A stretch of 64,000 nt of DNA. It comes from CBDFGT01 sp965247225 (GTDB lineage: Bacteria > Pseudomonadota > Alphaproteobacteria > Rhizobiales > Rhizobiaceae). The position numbers and the translations under genes were made by a program. Every line of letters starts with the position of its first letter. Positions within the stretch are counted from its first letter, which is position 1. Below are positions 1 to 8,026 of the stretch, piece after piece. The notes beneath the pieces are model-generated. The model worked only from the letters and a program-made list of their open reading frames with translations, made no database searches and had not been told where the DNA came from. The stretch spans positions 1 through 64,000 of the forward strand of contig CBDFGT010000027.1 in assembly GCA_965247225.1 (NCBI GenBank), written 5' to 3'.

Positions 1-117
1 AATCGCGTGATTTTCATGGATCAGGGCCAGATCGTCGAACAGAACGAGCCTGTGGCCTTCTTCGACAATCCGCAGCACGAACGCACCAAGCTGTTCCTGA
101 GCCAGATCCTGCACTGA
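1..117 (+). CDS. Amino-acid ABC transporter ATP-binding protein, C-terminal fragment
   Basis: Only the last 38 codons are inside the window; the reading frame is open from base 1 and stops at 115-117. The tail contains FMDQGQIVEQNEP followed by FFDNPQHERTKLFLSQIL. This is the typical end of GlnQ/AapP-type ATPases of the polar amino-acid uptake family, where the H-loop is followed by the 'NP.HERT..FL' signature. By family knowledge the protein energises uptake of a polar amino acid at the inner membrane. The permease and binding-protein genes should lie upstream, outside the window. The exact substrate cannot be read from this fragment. Confidence 0.8.
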   Translation, partial: NRVIFMDQGQIVEQNEPVAFFDNPQHERTKLFLSQILH

Positions 118-203
118 GCAGATACTTGGGCCGCATGAAGCAGGCTTTTACCGCACACCTTGCCCTTCTGCAAATCCTCGATCGCTTAATATTGATGTCC
201 CGG

Positions 204-1702
204 TCAGTTCAGAGCGAGTTCAAGTTGCAGCGTAACTGGACGGCCAGTGAATACAATGTATTCACTGGCCAATCCCAAAGCTGAAGCCACCTTTTCAAGG
301 GAAATCCTTTTGAGAAGGTCTGCTGTTACAGGACGCTTCTCATCTAAAAAGATCATTGACCTTACGAGCTCTGTATAAAGTCGTGACTGAACAAGAGACA
401 TAATGAAATCCGCCTCCTTCTCTGACCGGCAAGCGAGGAAGTAGATCGTGTCGTCAAATACAACTGGCTTGTCCCCGACAGGCCAACTTTCATAAAGTTA
501 ACAGTTTTGTAAAAACCTGATATTGCAACTTTCCATGGGGCAAAAGTGTAGAGTCCTACTCCGAACACTGCGAAACGCGGCTTGCCATGGTAAATTACGC
601 TGCCACGCGCATCAAGCTGGATGGCATGGTCCAGAAGATATTTCCATGTTCTCGGGGCAACGGACTCAATTCGGGAGGTATCCTCACCAATCGCCCCCTG
701 TGTAACAATCATGAACCGGTCAGCCCGGCAGCGGCCCTTTGCTACGTCTGAGCTTTTAAGCAAGGGAAATACCATTGTGGTTTCCAGTTTTGGCCGCTCC
801 CCCAAACCGTTTTCAAATTCTCCTTCCGGTGTAATTTTCAGCTCCATGACCTTTGAACAATCATGTTTAACACCAGATCTCCATACATATTCCGGGTTTC
901 GCCCGATCAAGTCTCTGTAACGAAGATAGGCAGGAACATCTGACACCAGAGTTTCGTCATGAAAACCCATGGTTGTTGATGGTTTTTTCTGGAGCAGATC
1001 ATCATAAACATCGCAATCCAGTGATGCCCCATCAATATTTACAGGCAAAATGAAGAGGCATGCATCCACAGCCGCACCAAAATGCTTCATCGCATCAATC
1101 CGATAAATCGCAGCGCGTCCCACAGGATACGCACTCCGCCAAGCTTGACGTAACACCTTCCTGGCCACAGAGGTCTTGACCAGCATGGCGATCCAGCCAG
1201 ACCGAATTTTCAGCCATTCCATTTGCTTCAACAACATCCATTCAGAAATATCGAAGTTGGCCTTGCCCGTAATCGCATCCAAGCCTTGATGGGCTTTTAC
1301 ATTGGTCTTGGGTGGCAGGTTGGTACTTTTCAGCAATCCCAGCTCGGAGTTTGTGACCCAAGGAGGATTTCCCAAGACAAGCCATGGCTCCTTAAAGCCA
1401 GAAAGCACGTCATCCCAACGGGTCGTGAAGAAGTCTCCATGTTCTACTCTGGCAGAATTACCAAGAATCTCACTTGCTGATGCAGTATACCCTTCGTTAA
1501 CATCCAGGCCAAATATTGGGCGCACGTTCGGGAAGGATGCCACCGCAGCTTGAAGGAACGCTCCAAGCCCGCAGGTTGGCTCAATTATTGCTCCTGGAGC
1601 TATCCCTTGCCGGACAAGCAGGTTGCAGACGGACTGGGCCAGTTCTGGCGGCGTCTGGAAGTCGCCATACTGCCAAACGTCGCGCCCCTTTTGTACGGCC
1701 AT
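204..1702 (-). pseudogene. Frameshifted N6-adenine DNA methyltransferase of a restriction-modification pair
   Basis: The N-terminal 446-codon frame holds a class I SAM methyltransferase. It has DFQTPPELA near residue 15, motif I EPTCGLGAFL and catalytic motif IV NPPW. After VAISGFYKTVNFMKVG the frame runs into unrelated sequence. In another frame, the bases just after the C run at 473-476 encode DKPVVFDDTIYFLACRSE and then MSLVQSRLYTELVRSMIF, which continues the family's C-terminal domain to a stop at 204. One missing base in this C4 run (minus-strand G run) explains the break; repaired, the protein would have about 499 residues. It starts two bases after the stop of the endonuclease gene, so R and M form one transcript. 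The break may be real or a sequence error. Confidence 0.78.
242..270. repeat. Perfect 14-bp inverted repeat with 1-nt centre
   Basis: Arms ggccagtgaataca and tgtattcactggcc are separated by a single a. The palindrome lies inside the last codons of the methyltransferase frame. No T run follows it on either strand, so it does not look like an intrinsic terminator. It could form an RNA hairpin at the 3' end of the R-M message or be a protein-binding dyad. Confidence 0.7.
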
Positions 1703-1704
1703 AG

Positions 1705-2363
1705 TCAGCGCACCCGGGAAATGCCGTCAATGGCACCAGCTTCGGATATGACACGACCATATTGTAAACGCCATTGAAGCGCATTTGAAATAGTCAGGTA
1801 GCCTTGAATTGGAGGTTCGCGGAGGATATCCTCAGCGATATTCTGGGCCTCGATCTCGTCAACAGGCAAATTCCTATCTCGAAGAAAGGCTACCACATCA
1901 TCAGTATTTCCATCGTTTTGAATGATCTGGAGCAGTCCTTTGGTCATCTGGAAATCAGCCGTGCGACTCTTGTCCACAAAAATGGTGTGCATCATATCCA
2001 ACCTGCCTGTCCGTGCGCTCTGGTCATCAGTTTTTTCATAAACGAACACGATCAAGTGGTAGCCAAGTCCGTAAATCTTCTGTCGTGCTGACTTATATGG
2101 GCAGGAGGACTGGGGCTGCTTGATGCTCGTTACCTTGATGTCCACGTTCAGGCTGGGGATGTCAATGCCAGAAGCCGAGTTGCCCGCCCCGAAGGCGTAG
2201 CGGCTCATCAAGCAGGATGTAAATTTGTGTTCAAGGTAGTTCCGACCGCCTTGCCATCCGTCACGCCAAAAAGCGCGGGTTCATCATACTTGCTCTCTGC
2301 CTCAGCAAAGTCAGTAGCTTCTTTCAGAAGATTTTCAATTGTCAATTGCTGTTTATCGGACAA
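1705..2363 (-). pseudogene. Frameshifted type II restriction endonuclease (PD-(D/E)XK-like)
   Basis: The downstream frame of 168 codons contains GIDIPSLNVDIKVTS, which fits a D-x6-D-x-K nuclease core. The upstream frame encodes LSDKQQLTIENLLKEATD through FGVTDGKAVGT and then goes astray. Joining it to YLEHKFTSCLMSRYAFGAG in the next frame needs one base restored near 2244 and would give about 219 residues. The start I favour is TTG at 2361-2363, preceded by the ribosome site CCGGAGG; no in-frame ATG is well placed. The gene begins 27 bases after the 3' end of tRNA-Arg and is followed two bases later by its methyltransferase. Recognition specificity cannot be inferred. Confidence 0.7.
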
Positions 2364-2390
2364 GACATATCCTCCGGTTACTGCGAAAAA

Positions 2391-2467
<77 letters not shown>

Positions 2468-2500
2468 GGCAGACGGCAGGAATGGCCGACCAGTGATCAG

Positions 2501-2806
2501 TCAATGGGTCCAGGGCTGTGTGCGCGTGAACCGGAAATTGTCAGGATAGGAAACCGTCTTGCGGGTGGATTCCCTGGGTTCAATCACCCGGTAGTCAATA
2601 CCATTGCGCTCGGCATAGGCCACGGCAAGTTCACATGTCTCAAACGTCAATTTCACCTGCTGGAGCATGTCACCCGAACCGGAATAGCCCATGATCGGAT
2701 CAATCACCCTCGCACCTTCACGCTCGAATTCCAAAACCCAGAGATTGGTCTTGGCTGTGCCGGACTGCATGGCGGTTTTGGCTGGGCGGTAAATTCTTGC
2801 CGACAT
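2501..2806 (-). CDS. NDUFS4-family complex I accessory subunit (ETC complex I subunit)
   Basis: The 101-residue protein begins MSARIYRPAKTAMQSG and contains LWVLEFE, DPIMGYSGSGDM and the C-terminal YPDNFRFTRTQPWTH. These are the hallmarks of the alphaproteobacterial homologue of the mitochondrial NDUFS4 (18 kDa) subunit, which stabilises the peripheral arm of NADH:quinone oxidoreductase. I chose ATG 2806 because TGGAG lies nine to ten bases upstream; a GTG at 2821 is in frame but less likely. The gene sits alone between tRNA-Pro and tRNA-Arg, far from the nuo operon at the other end of the window, which is usual for this accessory subunit. Confidence 0.88.
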   Translation of the reverse strand: MSARIYRPAKTAMQSGTAKTNLWVLEFEREGARVIDPIMGYSGSGDMLQQVKLTFETCELAVAYAERNGIDYRVIEPRESTRKTVSYPDNFRFTRTQPWTH

Positions 2807-2910
2807 TACTACGGGCTCCACATTGTCAGGAGAAAATGATTCTCTTTACAATCCTATTGCATCCATACCGATATTTGAAACTGAAAATCTGTCAGGAATT
2901 CAAATTGCGG

Positions 2911-2987
<77 letters not shown>

Positions 2988-3095
2988 TTACCAAGCAATG
3001 CGTGGGGAATACACATTTCATTCCGGGCCTGCAAGCCCCATTTCCGCTTTGCCTGCAAATAAATTCCCGAACCCTGCATTGGCAGGTTTCCGTAA

Positions 3096-3566
3096 TTATC
3101 GAATACGCTCAATATGATCGCCGACCCGGATGCCCAGCCGGTCAACAGTCCCGGCCTTGAGTTCCAGCACATAGGCAACAGGAACCTTTGAAAAGATAAT
3201 GTCCTGTGAATAGGGAACGGCATTGCGCGCAATGGTGACAATTTTATAATCGCCGGTGATAAACAGCATGTCGAGCGGCAGCTTCGTATCCTGCATCCAC
3301 ATCATCACATTGCGTGTCGTGCCAAAGTCAAACAGCATGCCATGATCATCCGCCATCTCGGCGCGATACATAAGCCCCTGTTCCCGCTCGGCATCCGTAT
3401 CCGCCAGTTCAACACTGAAGAGATTCTCCGTGCCGTCAGCCTCAACGATTTTCAGGGATTCCCGCGTAAAATAAACATTTTCTGCCAACGACACACCTGG
3501 CGTTGCAACAAGCAAGGTCATGCACAGGGCCGCGCAGATACCCCGTTTCAGTATGGAGCGCCTCAA
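3096..3566 (-). CDS. DUF192 family exported protein
   Basis: The 156-residue product starts with a Sec-type signal: basic MRRSILKRG, a hydrophobic core, then GVSLAEN, so it is likely periplasmic. The mature part has the DUF192 pattern, including EREQGLMYRAEM, GMLFDFG, MWMQDT.LPLDMLFI and the closing VLELKAG. The biochemical role of the family is not established. The start is a TTG whose bases overlap the stop of the upstream cold-shock gene (TTGA), so the two are translationally coupled. An internal ATG at 3521 would remove most of the signal peptide and is less likely. Confidence 0.85.
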   Translation of the reverse strand: MRRSILKRGICAALCMTLLVATPGVSLAENVYFTRESLKIVEADGTENLFSVELADTDAEREQGLMYRAEMADDHGMLFDFGTTRNVMMWMQDTKLPLDMLFITGDYKIVTIARNAVPYSQDIIFSKVPVAYVLELKAGTVDRLGIRVGDHIERIR

Positions 3567-4141
3567 TGGGCCCGCCCGACAGGATTGGGAACATCCGGAT
3601 GAATTTCAGCCGCCATCAAACCCTTCTCACCATCGCCAAACCGAACCAGCACCGTTTGCCCGGGGCGAAGTTCGGTCAGGCCAAAGCGTCGCAGCGTTTC
3701 CATATGTATGAAAATGTCTTCAGTGCCATCACCGCGCGAAACAAAACCGAAGCCCTTGGTGCGATTGAACCATTTCACCAGAACCCTCTCCAGCCCGCTC
3801 GAAGGCGTTACCTGGACATGTGTTTTGACCGGAGGCATTTGTGAGGGATGTATCGCTGTCGACTGGTCCATCGAGAGAATACGGAAGGCCTGATAGCCGC
3901 GGTCCCGCTTCTGTACCAGCGCAACAACACGTGTTCCCTCCAGAATAGTCTGAAAGCCATCGCGCCGCAAACATGTCACATGAACAAGAACATCCTGCAT
4001 GCCATTGTCAGGAACAATGAATCCGAAACCCTTGGCAACATCAAACCACTTGATCACGCCGGTAATTTCAAGCAAATCAACCGGATCACCAAGACTTTCA
4101 TCGGTTCCGAACAGTTCTTTCGTGGACATTCTGTCTGCCAT
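3563..4141 (-). CDS. Tandem cold-shock-domain protein (CspA family)
   Basis: The protein has two cold-shock domains. The first contains GVIKWFDVAKGFGFIVPD with VLVHVTCLRRDG; the second contains VLVKWFNRTKGFGFVSRGD with DIFIHMETLRRFG. Both carry the KGFGF RNP1 motif, so binding to single-stranded nucleic acid is expected. At about 192 residues it is the double-domain form common in Rhizobiales, not the 70-residue CspA. I favour ATG 4141, which has GGGGG nine bases upstream; ATG 4150 and GTG 4168 are in-frame alternatives. Its stop overlaps the start of the DUF192 gene. Confidence 0.88.
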   Translation of the reverse strand: MADRMSTKELFGTDESLGDPVDLLEITGVIKWFDVAKGFGFIVPDNGMQDVLVHVTCLRRDGFQTILEGTRVVALVQKRDRGYQAFRILSMDQSTAIHPSQMPPVKTHVQVTPSSGLERVLVKWFNRTKGFGFVSRGDGTEDIFIHMETLRRFGLTELRPGQTVLVRFGDGEKGLMAAEIHPDVPNPVGRAH

Positions 4142-4333
4142 ATCCTGCATCCCCCGACTACACTTCACACAGCAACGTCTGACTGATTCTATATGGATAC
4201 GATTAGTGTTCCAAAAGCGAACTGTTGCAAGCCCCTTAATCTACTCGTCCACGAGAGATTTTATGACATGCCGGGCTTGTCTGTGGCTGATTTCGCACCA
4301 ACTTAGGGACGTAAAACAACGGGGAGAAAACAG

Positions 4334-4774
4334 ATGCGTTTCTTGCACACAATGGTTCGGGTAACCGACCTCGATCAATCCTTGCACTTTTATTGCAACC
4401 TGTTCGGACTGACCGAAATCCGCCGTTACGAAAACGAAAAGGGAAGGTTTACCCTGGTGTTTCTGGCAGCGTCTGATGACATGACATCAGCGCAGGCAGG
4501 CAGCGCGCCCTGCGTGGAACTGACCTATAACTGGGATCCTGAAGTCTATACCGGCGGACGCAACTTTGGTCACCTGGCCTATGAAGTTGATGACATCTAC
4601 GCCCTGTGCCAGAAACTCATGGACAATGGTATCACGATCAATCGCCCGCCACGCGACGGCCACATGGCCTTTGTGCGTTCGCCTGACGGCATTTCCATAG
4701 AAATCCTGCAGAAGGGTGCCAGTCTTCCTGCGGCAGAGCCCTGGGCTTCCATGGCCAATACAGGTGCATGGTAA
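4334..4774 (+). CDS. gloA: Lactoylglutathione lyase (glyoxalase I)
   Basis: The 146-residue VOC-fold enzyme converts the hemithioacetal of methylglyoxal and glutathione to S-lactoylglutathione in the cytoplasm. The four expected metal ligands are visible: His in MRFLHTMVRV, Glu in CVELTYNWD, His in FGHLAYEVDD and Glu in GISIEILQ. The VTDLDQSLHFYCNLFG stretch is the usual N-terminal signature. A GGGGAGA ribosome site precedes the ATG. The gene is monocistronic and divergent from the cold-shock gene. Confidence 0.93.
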   Translation: MRFLHTMVRVTDLDQSLHFYCNLFGLTEIRRYENEKGRFTLVFLAASDDMTSAQAGSAPCVELTYNWDPEVYTGGRNFGHLAYEVDDIYALCQKLMDNGITINRPPRDGHMAFVRSPDGISIEILQKGASLPAAEPWASMANTGAW

Positions 4775-4882
4775 AAAGGGTTAAAGACACAAGCGGGACG
4801 CAGGACGTGCGTCTCGCACAAGGCTGGTGCAATATTCAGGGTTGACAACCCGATTGTACGTGGCTTTCAGGCCCGCAACAGG

Positions 4883-5569
4883 ATGATGCCCGTGGCCTCT
4901 TTTTCTGCTTCTTGTCACATTTCCAAACCATGTCTGCCGATAGCGGCGTTGCTGGCATTGTCCCTGAACATGGCATCCTGTGTCTCTGCCGAAAAAAACG
5001 CTGGCCATGGTGAATTTGATGTTCCGGTCGACCCCAAAATGATGACAGCCGACGAGACACAGAGACCCGCGCCGGACATTGCAACAGCCGTAACAACAGG
5101 GCAACACGACCCGGCGGAAACGGCAGCAGGTGGCGGGCAACCTGCCCTGCCCGGCCAGATCATGATGGAAACCCGGGTTGCAGCCAGCCGCCGCAGTATC
5201 TTTGCATCAGAACCGGACGGGGAAGCCGCGACACAGGCCCCGCAAACGGACACGACAATGGCCTATGCCGCCCCAAGGGCCATGAACCCTGTGCAAGCCA
5301 GCCTGTTTGGCGGCACCCCAGTCGCGGCACCGCAGCAGAATGAGGCGACGGCAGAAACACCGGCAGAAGCGCCCATCGTGCCACTTGCGGCGGAGGAATC
5401 GCAAGCCTATGACGATCCCGTCGTCACGGTTCCGGCAAAAGGACAGATGCAATCAGCCGAACCTGCACCCGCAACCGTTGCGCCCGCAGAGCCCAAAAAG
5501 AAGCAATGGTCCCTTACCGATCTGTTTGCCGGATTCCATGCGAAACAGTCCCCGGAACCCGTAAAATGA
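4883..5569 (+). CDS. Proline/alanine-rich putative lipoprotein
   Basis: The 228-residue product has an N-terminal hydrophobic stretch, PIAALLALSLNMASC, that fits a signal peptidase II lipobox with Cys at about residue 33. The rest is low-complexity and rich in Ala, Pro, Glu, Thr and Gln, with a basic patch PKKKQWSLTDLFAGF near the end, and is probably disordered. I do not recognise a catalytic domain. Two adjacent ATGs (4883 and 4886) are possible starts. It is most likely a periplasmic or outer-membrane-anchored protein of unknown role, similar in style to rhizobial exported proteins of no known function. Confidence 0.6.
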   Translation: MMPVASFSASCHISKPCLPIAALLALSLNMASCVSAEKNAGHGEFDVPVDPKMMTADETQRPAPDIATAVTTGQHDPAETAAGGGQPALPGQIMMETRVAASRRSIFASEPDGEAATQAPQTDTTMAYAAPRAMNPVQASLFGGTPVAAPQQNEATAETPAEAPIVPLAAEESQAYDDPVVTVPAKGQMQSAEPAPATVAPAEPKKKQWSLTDLFAGFHAKQSPEPVK

Positions 5570-5770
5570 AGCGGACACTATCAGTACCTGTCGCTTCAAT
5601 GTCCGAAAAAAAAGCCGTACATTGCAAGCGCAATCTACTTTAAGTACCTGTTTTTCAAGAATGAACGGACCATCATCCACAGCCGCAACATTTCTGTCAT
5701 TTTTTTTGAAAAAATGAATTTTGCCGCTTGCGGTATTCCCGTCACCTGAATATAACCCGCCTTGTCTTCC

Positions 5771-5846
5771 GCGCCCATCGTCTAGCGGTCCAGGACACCG
5801 CCCTTTCACGGCGGTAACACGGGTTCGAGTCCCGTTGGGCGTACCA
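5771..5846 (+). tRNA. tRNA-Glu (anticodon TTC)
   Basis: The sequence folds with acceptor GCGCCCA/TGGGCGT (one G-T pair), anticodon stem CCGCC/GGCGG around loop CTTTCAC, T arm CGGGTTCGAGTCCCG and encoded CCA. The TTC anticodon reads GAA and GAG. A run of eight T at 5852-5859 just downstream probably ends transcription. It converges on tRNA-Leu. Confidence 0.95.
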
Positions 5847-5995
5847 TCGATCTTTTTTTTGAAACAGAGCTGCATACCATCAAGGCAATGGAACCGTTTG
5901 TTTTCGTGTATCCGAAAATACCACATGTCCAGTTGCTTGCCGGACGGACGGACACCGATCCCGGACTTGACAGGATCCTGATCAGCCAAGAGAAG

Positions 5996-6080
5996 TGGTG
6001 CGGACGACGGGAATCGAACCCGTACAACCGAAGTCGAGGGATTTTAAGTCCCTTGCGTCTACCAGTTTCGCCACGTCCGC
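5996..6080 (-). tRNA. tRNA-Leu (anticodon TAA)
   Basis: This 85-nt minus-strand tRNA has the long variable arm of a class II tRNA. It shows acceptor GCGGACG/CGTCCGC, anticodon loop CTTAAAA between AGGGA and TCCCT, variable arm CGACTTCGGTTG and T loop GGTTCGATTCC, with CCA encoded. TAA reads TTA and TTG. Confidence 0.95.
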
Positions 6081-6200
6081 ATATTTGCAAACAGTCCGGT
6101 TGACGCGGAATCGCATGCAAACGGACTGCCCAAATCTGTTTGATCACGTAGCCGAGCCCATGTCTGCAATCAAGGCCGACGCGGTATTTTCACGTTCCAA

Positions 6201-6236
6201 ACACAAAAAAGGCACAGCGGGTGCATCCGCTGTGCC
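6201..6236 (-). terminator. Intrinsic terminator of wrbA
   Basis: A 10-bp stem GGCACAGCGG/CCGCTGTGCC with a 6-nt loop is followed on the minus strand by a run of six T. It lies 28 bases beyond the wrbA stop. Confidence 0.9.
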
Positions 6237-6263
6237 TGACACATGGCATATGCCCGGAAAGGA

Positions 6264-6863
6264 TTATGCAGCCTGCCTGGCAGCAATCCTTGCAACATGC
6301 GCACCCTGGAAACGGGCAGCTTCAAGTTCCACTTCAGACGGCATGCGCGAACCATCGCCATCCGTGATGGTGGATGCGCCGTAAGGCGAGCCGCCCTTGA
6401 CGGCTTCAACACCCATCTGGCCCTGGAAGGCATAGGGAAGGCCGACAGCAATCATGCCATGGTGGAACAATGTCGGCAGGAAGCCGAGGATGGTGGATTC
6501 CTGTCCGCCATGCTGCGTCGCAGAGGATGTGAATACGGAGCCAACCTTGCCAACCAGCGCACCCTTCATCCACAAGCCGCCGGTCTGGTCGATGAAAGCC
6601 CGCATCTGTGAGGCAACAGTGCCATAACGTGTGCCTGCGCCGAAAATGATGGCATCATAATCTGCCAGCTCACCAGGTGTTGCAACAGGTGCAGCCTGGT
6701 CCATCTTGAAATGCGCCGCCCTGGCAACATCGTCCGGAACCGTTTCGGGAACGCGCTTGACAACAACATCTGCGCCTGCAGACCTGGCCCCTTCAGCAAC
6801 AGCATATGCCATTGTTTCAATATGTCCGTATGTTGAATGATAAAGAACCAGAACCTTGGCCAT
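6264..6863 (-). CDS. wrbA: NAD(P)H:quinone oxidoreductase, type IV (WrbA)
   Basis: The 199-residue flavodoxin-fold protein starts MAKVLVLYHSTYGHIETMA, which is the FMN phosphate-binding loop. It carries IIFGAGTRYGTVASQMRAF and SSATQHGGQESTI, both diagnostic of WrbA. Family knowledge assigns two-electron reduction of quinones with NAD(P)H, which avoids semiquinone radicals, in a cytosolic FMN tetramer. The length matches the family. It is monocistronic with a clear terminator downstream. Confidence 0.95.
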   Translation of the reverse strand: MAKVLVLYHSTYGHIETMAYAVAEGARSAGADVVVKRVPETVPDDVARAAHFKMDQAAPVATPGELADYDAIIFGAGTRYGTVASQMRAFIDQTGGLWMKGALVGKVGSVFTSSATQHGGQESTILGFLPTLFHHGMIAVGLPYAFQGQMGVEAVKGGSPYGASTITDGDGSRMPSEVELEAARFQGAHVARIAARQAA

Positions 6864-7067
6864 AAAAATCTCCTGAGTGGTCTACAGCAAAAACGCTGAA
6901 CACCATATGCACTGTTTTGACTGTTTACATAAGCTGGCCATTCCTGAACGCACTGTTCACCCAAACAGGCGTTTGATGGAGAACATGCCGAAATCCGGGA
7001 TTCAGGAAGCCGGACATTTGCAATCTGCCCAAAGCGCGTTACGTAAGCTCAAAACGGGAGAATATCG

Positions 7068-7823
7068 ATGACAAAGATTATAACGGCAGCCATGCTGGCC
7101 ATTGGCGATGAACTTTTGTCCGGCCGCACCAGGGACAGGAATATCGGCCATCTGGCCGATGTCCTGCTGATTGCCGGCATTGACCTGAAAGAGGTCAGGA
7201 TTGTTGCCGACGACGAGGACGATATCGTTGCAGCCGTCAATGCCCTGCGCACCCGTTATGATTATGTTTTTACATCCGGCGGTATTGGTCCCACCCATGA
7301 CGATATTACGGCAGATGCCATTGCCAAAGCTTTTGGCGTTGCCTGCGTGCATGAGGATGCAGCCATGGCTTTGCTGGCCGCGATGTATGAAAAGCGCGGC
7401 CTGGAGTTTACCCAAGCCCGCCAGCGCATGGCCCGCCTTCCGGCCGGTTCTGTCCATATTGCCAATCCGGTTTCCACGGCTCCGGGCTTCAATATCGGCA
7501 ATGTCTATGTCATGGCCGGTGTTCCGGCGGTGTTTCAGGCCATGCTCAATGCGGTCATGCCAACGCTCAGGACAGGCACCGTCATGATCAGCCGTTCGGT
7601 GACATGCCTCTATGGTGAAGGCGATATAGGCACTGCACTGAGCCTTGTGCAAAAAGACCACCCGGAAACCAGCATCGGTTCCTATCCAAAGTTTGACGGC
7701 ACAACATTCTCGACAGACATCGTCGTGCGCGCCCGCACGCAGGAGGCCGCAGACCTGGCCGTACAGGCCGTCAAGGCCATGCTGGATCAGGTCAAGGCCC
7801 AAAAACCTGCCGGTTTTGACTGA
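7068..7823 (+). CDS. CinA N-terminal/molybdopterin-binding domain protein
   Basis: The 251-residue protein has AAMLAIGDELLSGRTRDRN at the start and FTSGGIGPTHDDITADAIAKA near residue 70, typical of the MoCF-like domain of competence/damage-inducible protein A. The C-terminal nicotinamide-nucleotide amidase domain of full-length CinA is absent, so it is the short, single-domain alphaproteobacterial form. Its substrate in this form is uncertain; a role in nucleotide pyrophosphate repair has been proposed for the domain. ACGGGAG precedes the ATG at a good distance. Confidence 0.85.
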   Translation: MTKIITAAMLAIGDELLSGRTRDRNIGHLADVLLIAGIDLKEVRIVADDEDDIVAAVNALRTRYDYVFTSGGIGPTHDDITADAIAKAFGVACVHEDAAMALLAAMYEKRGLEFTQARQRMARLPAGSVHIANPVSTAPGFNIGNVYVMAGVPAVFQAMLNAVMPTLRTGTVMISRSVTCLYGEGDIGTALSLVQKDHPETSIGSYPKFDGTTFSTDIVVRARTQEAADLAVQAVKAMLDQVKAQKPAGFD

Positions 7824-7929
7824 AACCGAACGTCAGGATCATCCTGTTTTGTCCCATGGCCGACGGAACCATCCGGCCTTGAAAACGTTGGCAGGGAACT
7901 TGGAAAATGCGTCTCCGGCTGGCGCAGCT

Positions 7930-7943
7930 TTGACAAGGATCAA
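7930..7943 (+). promoter_or_regulatory. FNR/FixK-type box upstream of the universal stress gene
   Basis: TTGAC-AAGG-ATCAA matches nine of ten positions of the TTGAT-N4-ATCAA anaerobox. It lies 83 bases before ATG 8027. The same 16-base string recurs at 10736. This suggests micro-oxic or anaerobic activation by an FnrN/FixK-class regulator. Confidence 0.6.
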
Positions 7944-8026
7944 GGACCAATGTGCCGCAAAAGCGCAGGGTCAGACCAGATGGTTTGCGCAATCCTGCGT
8001 ACAAGCCAGTTTGTATGGAGGGCATC

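Noticed and set aside
118..203. Possible attachment-site duplicate of the tRNA-Arg 3' end beyond the methyltransferase
   Set aside because: Only a weak match (AATCC..CGATCGC) is present; it is not longer than expected by chance.
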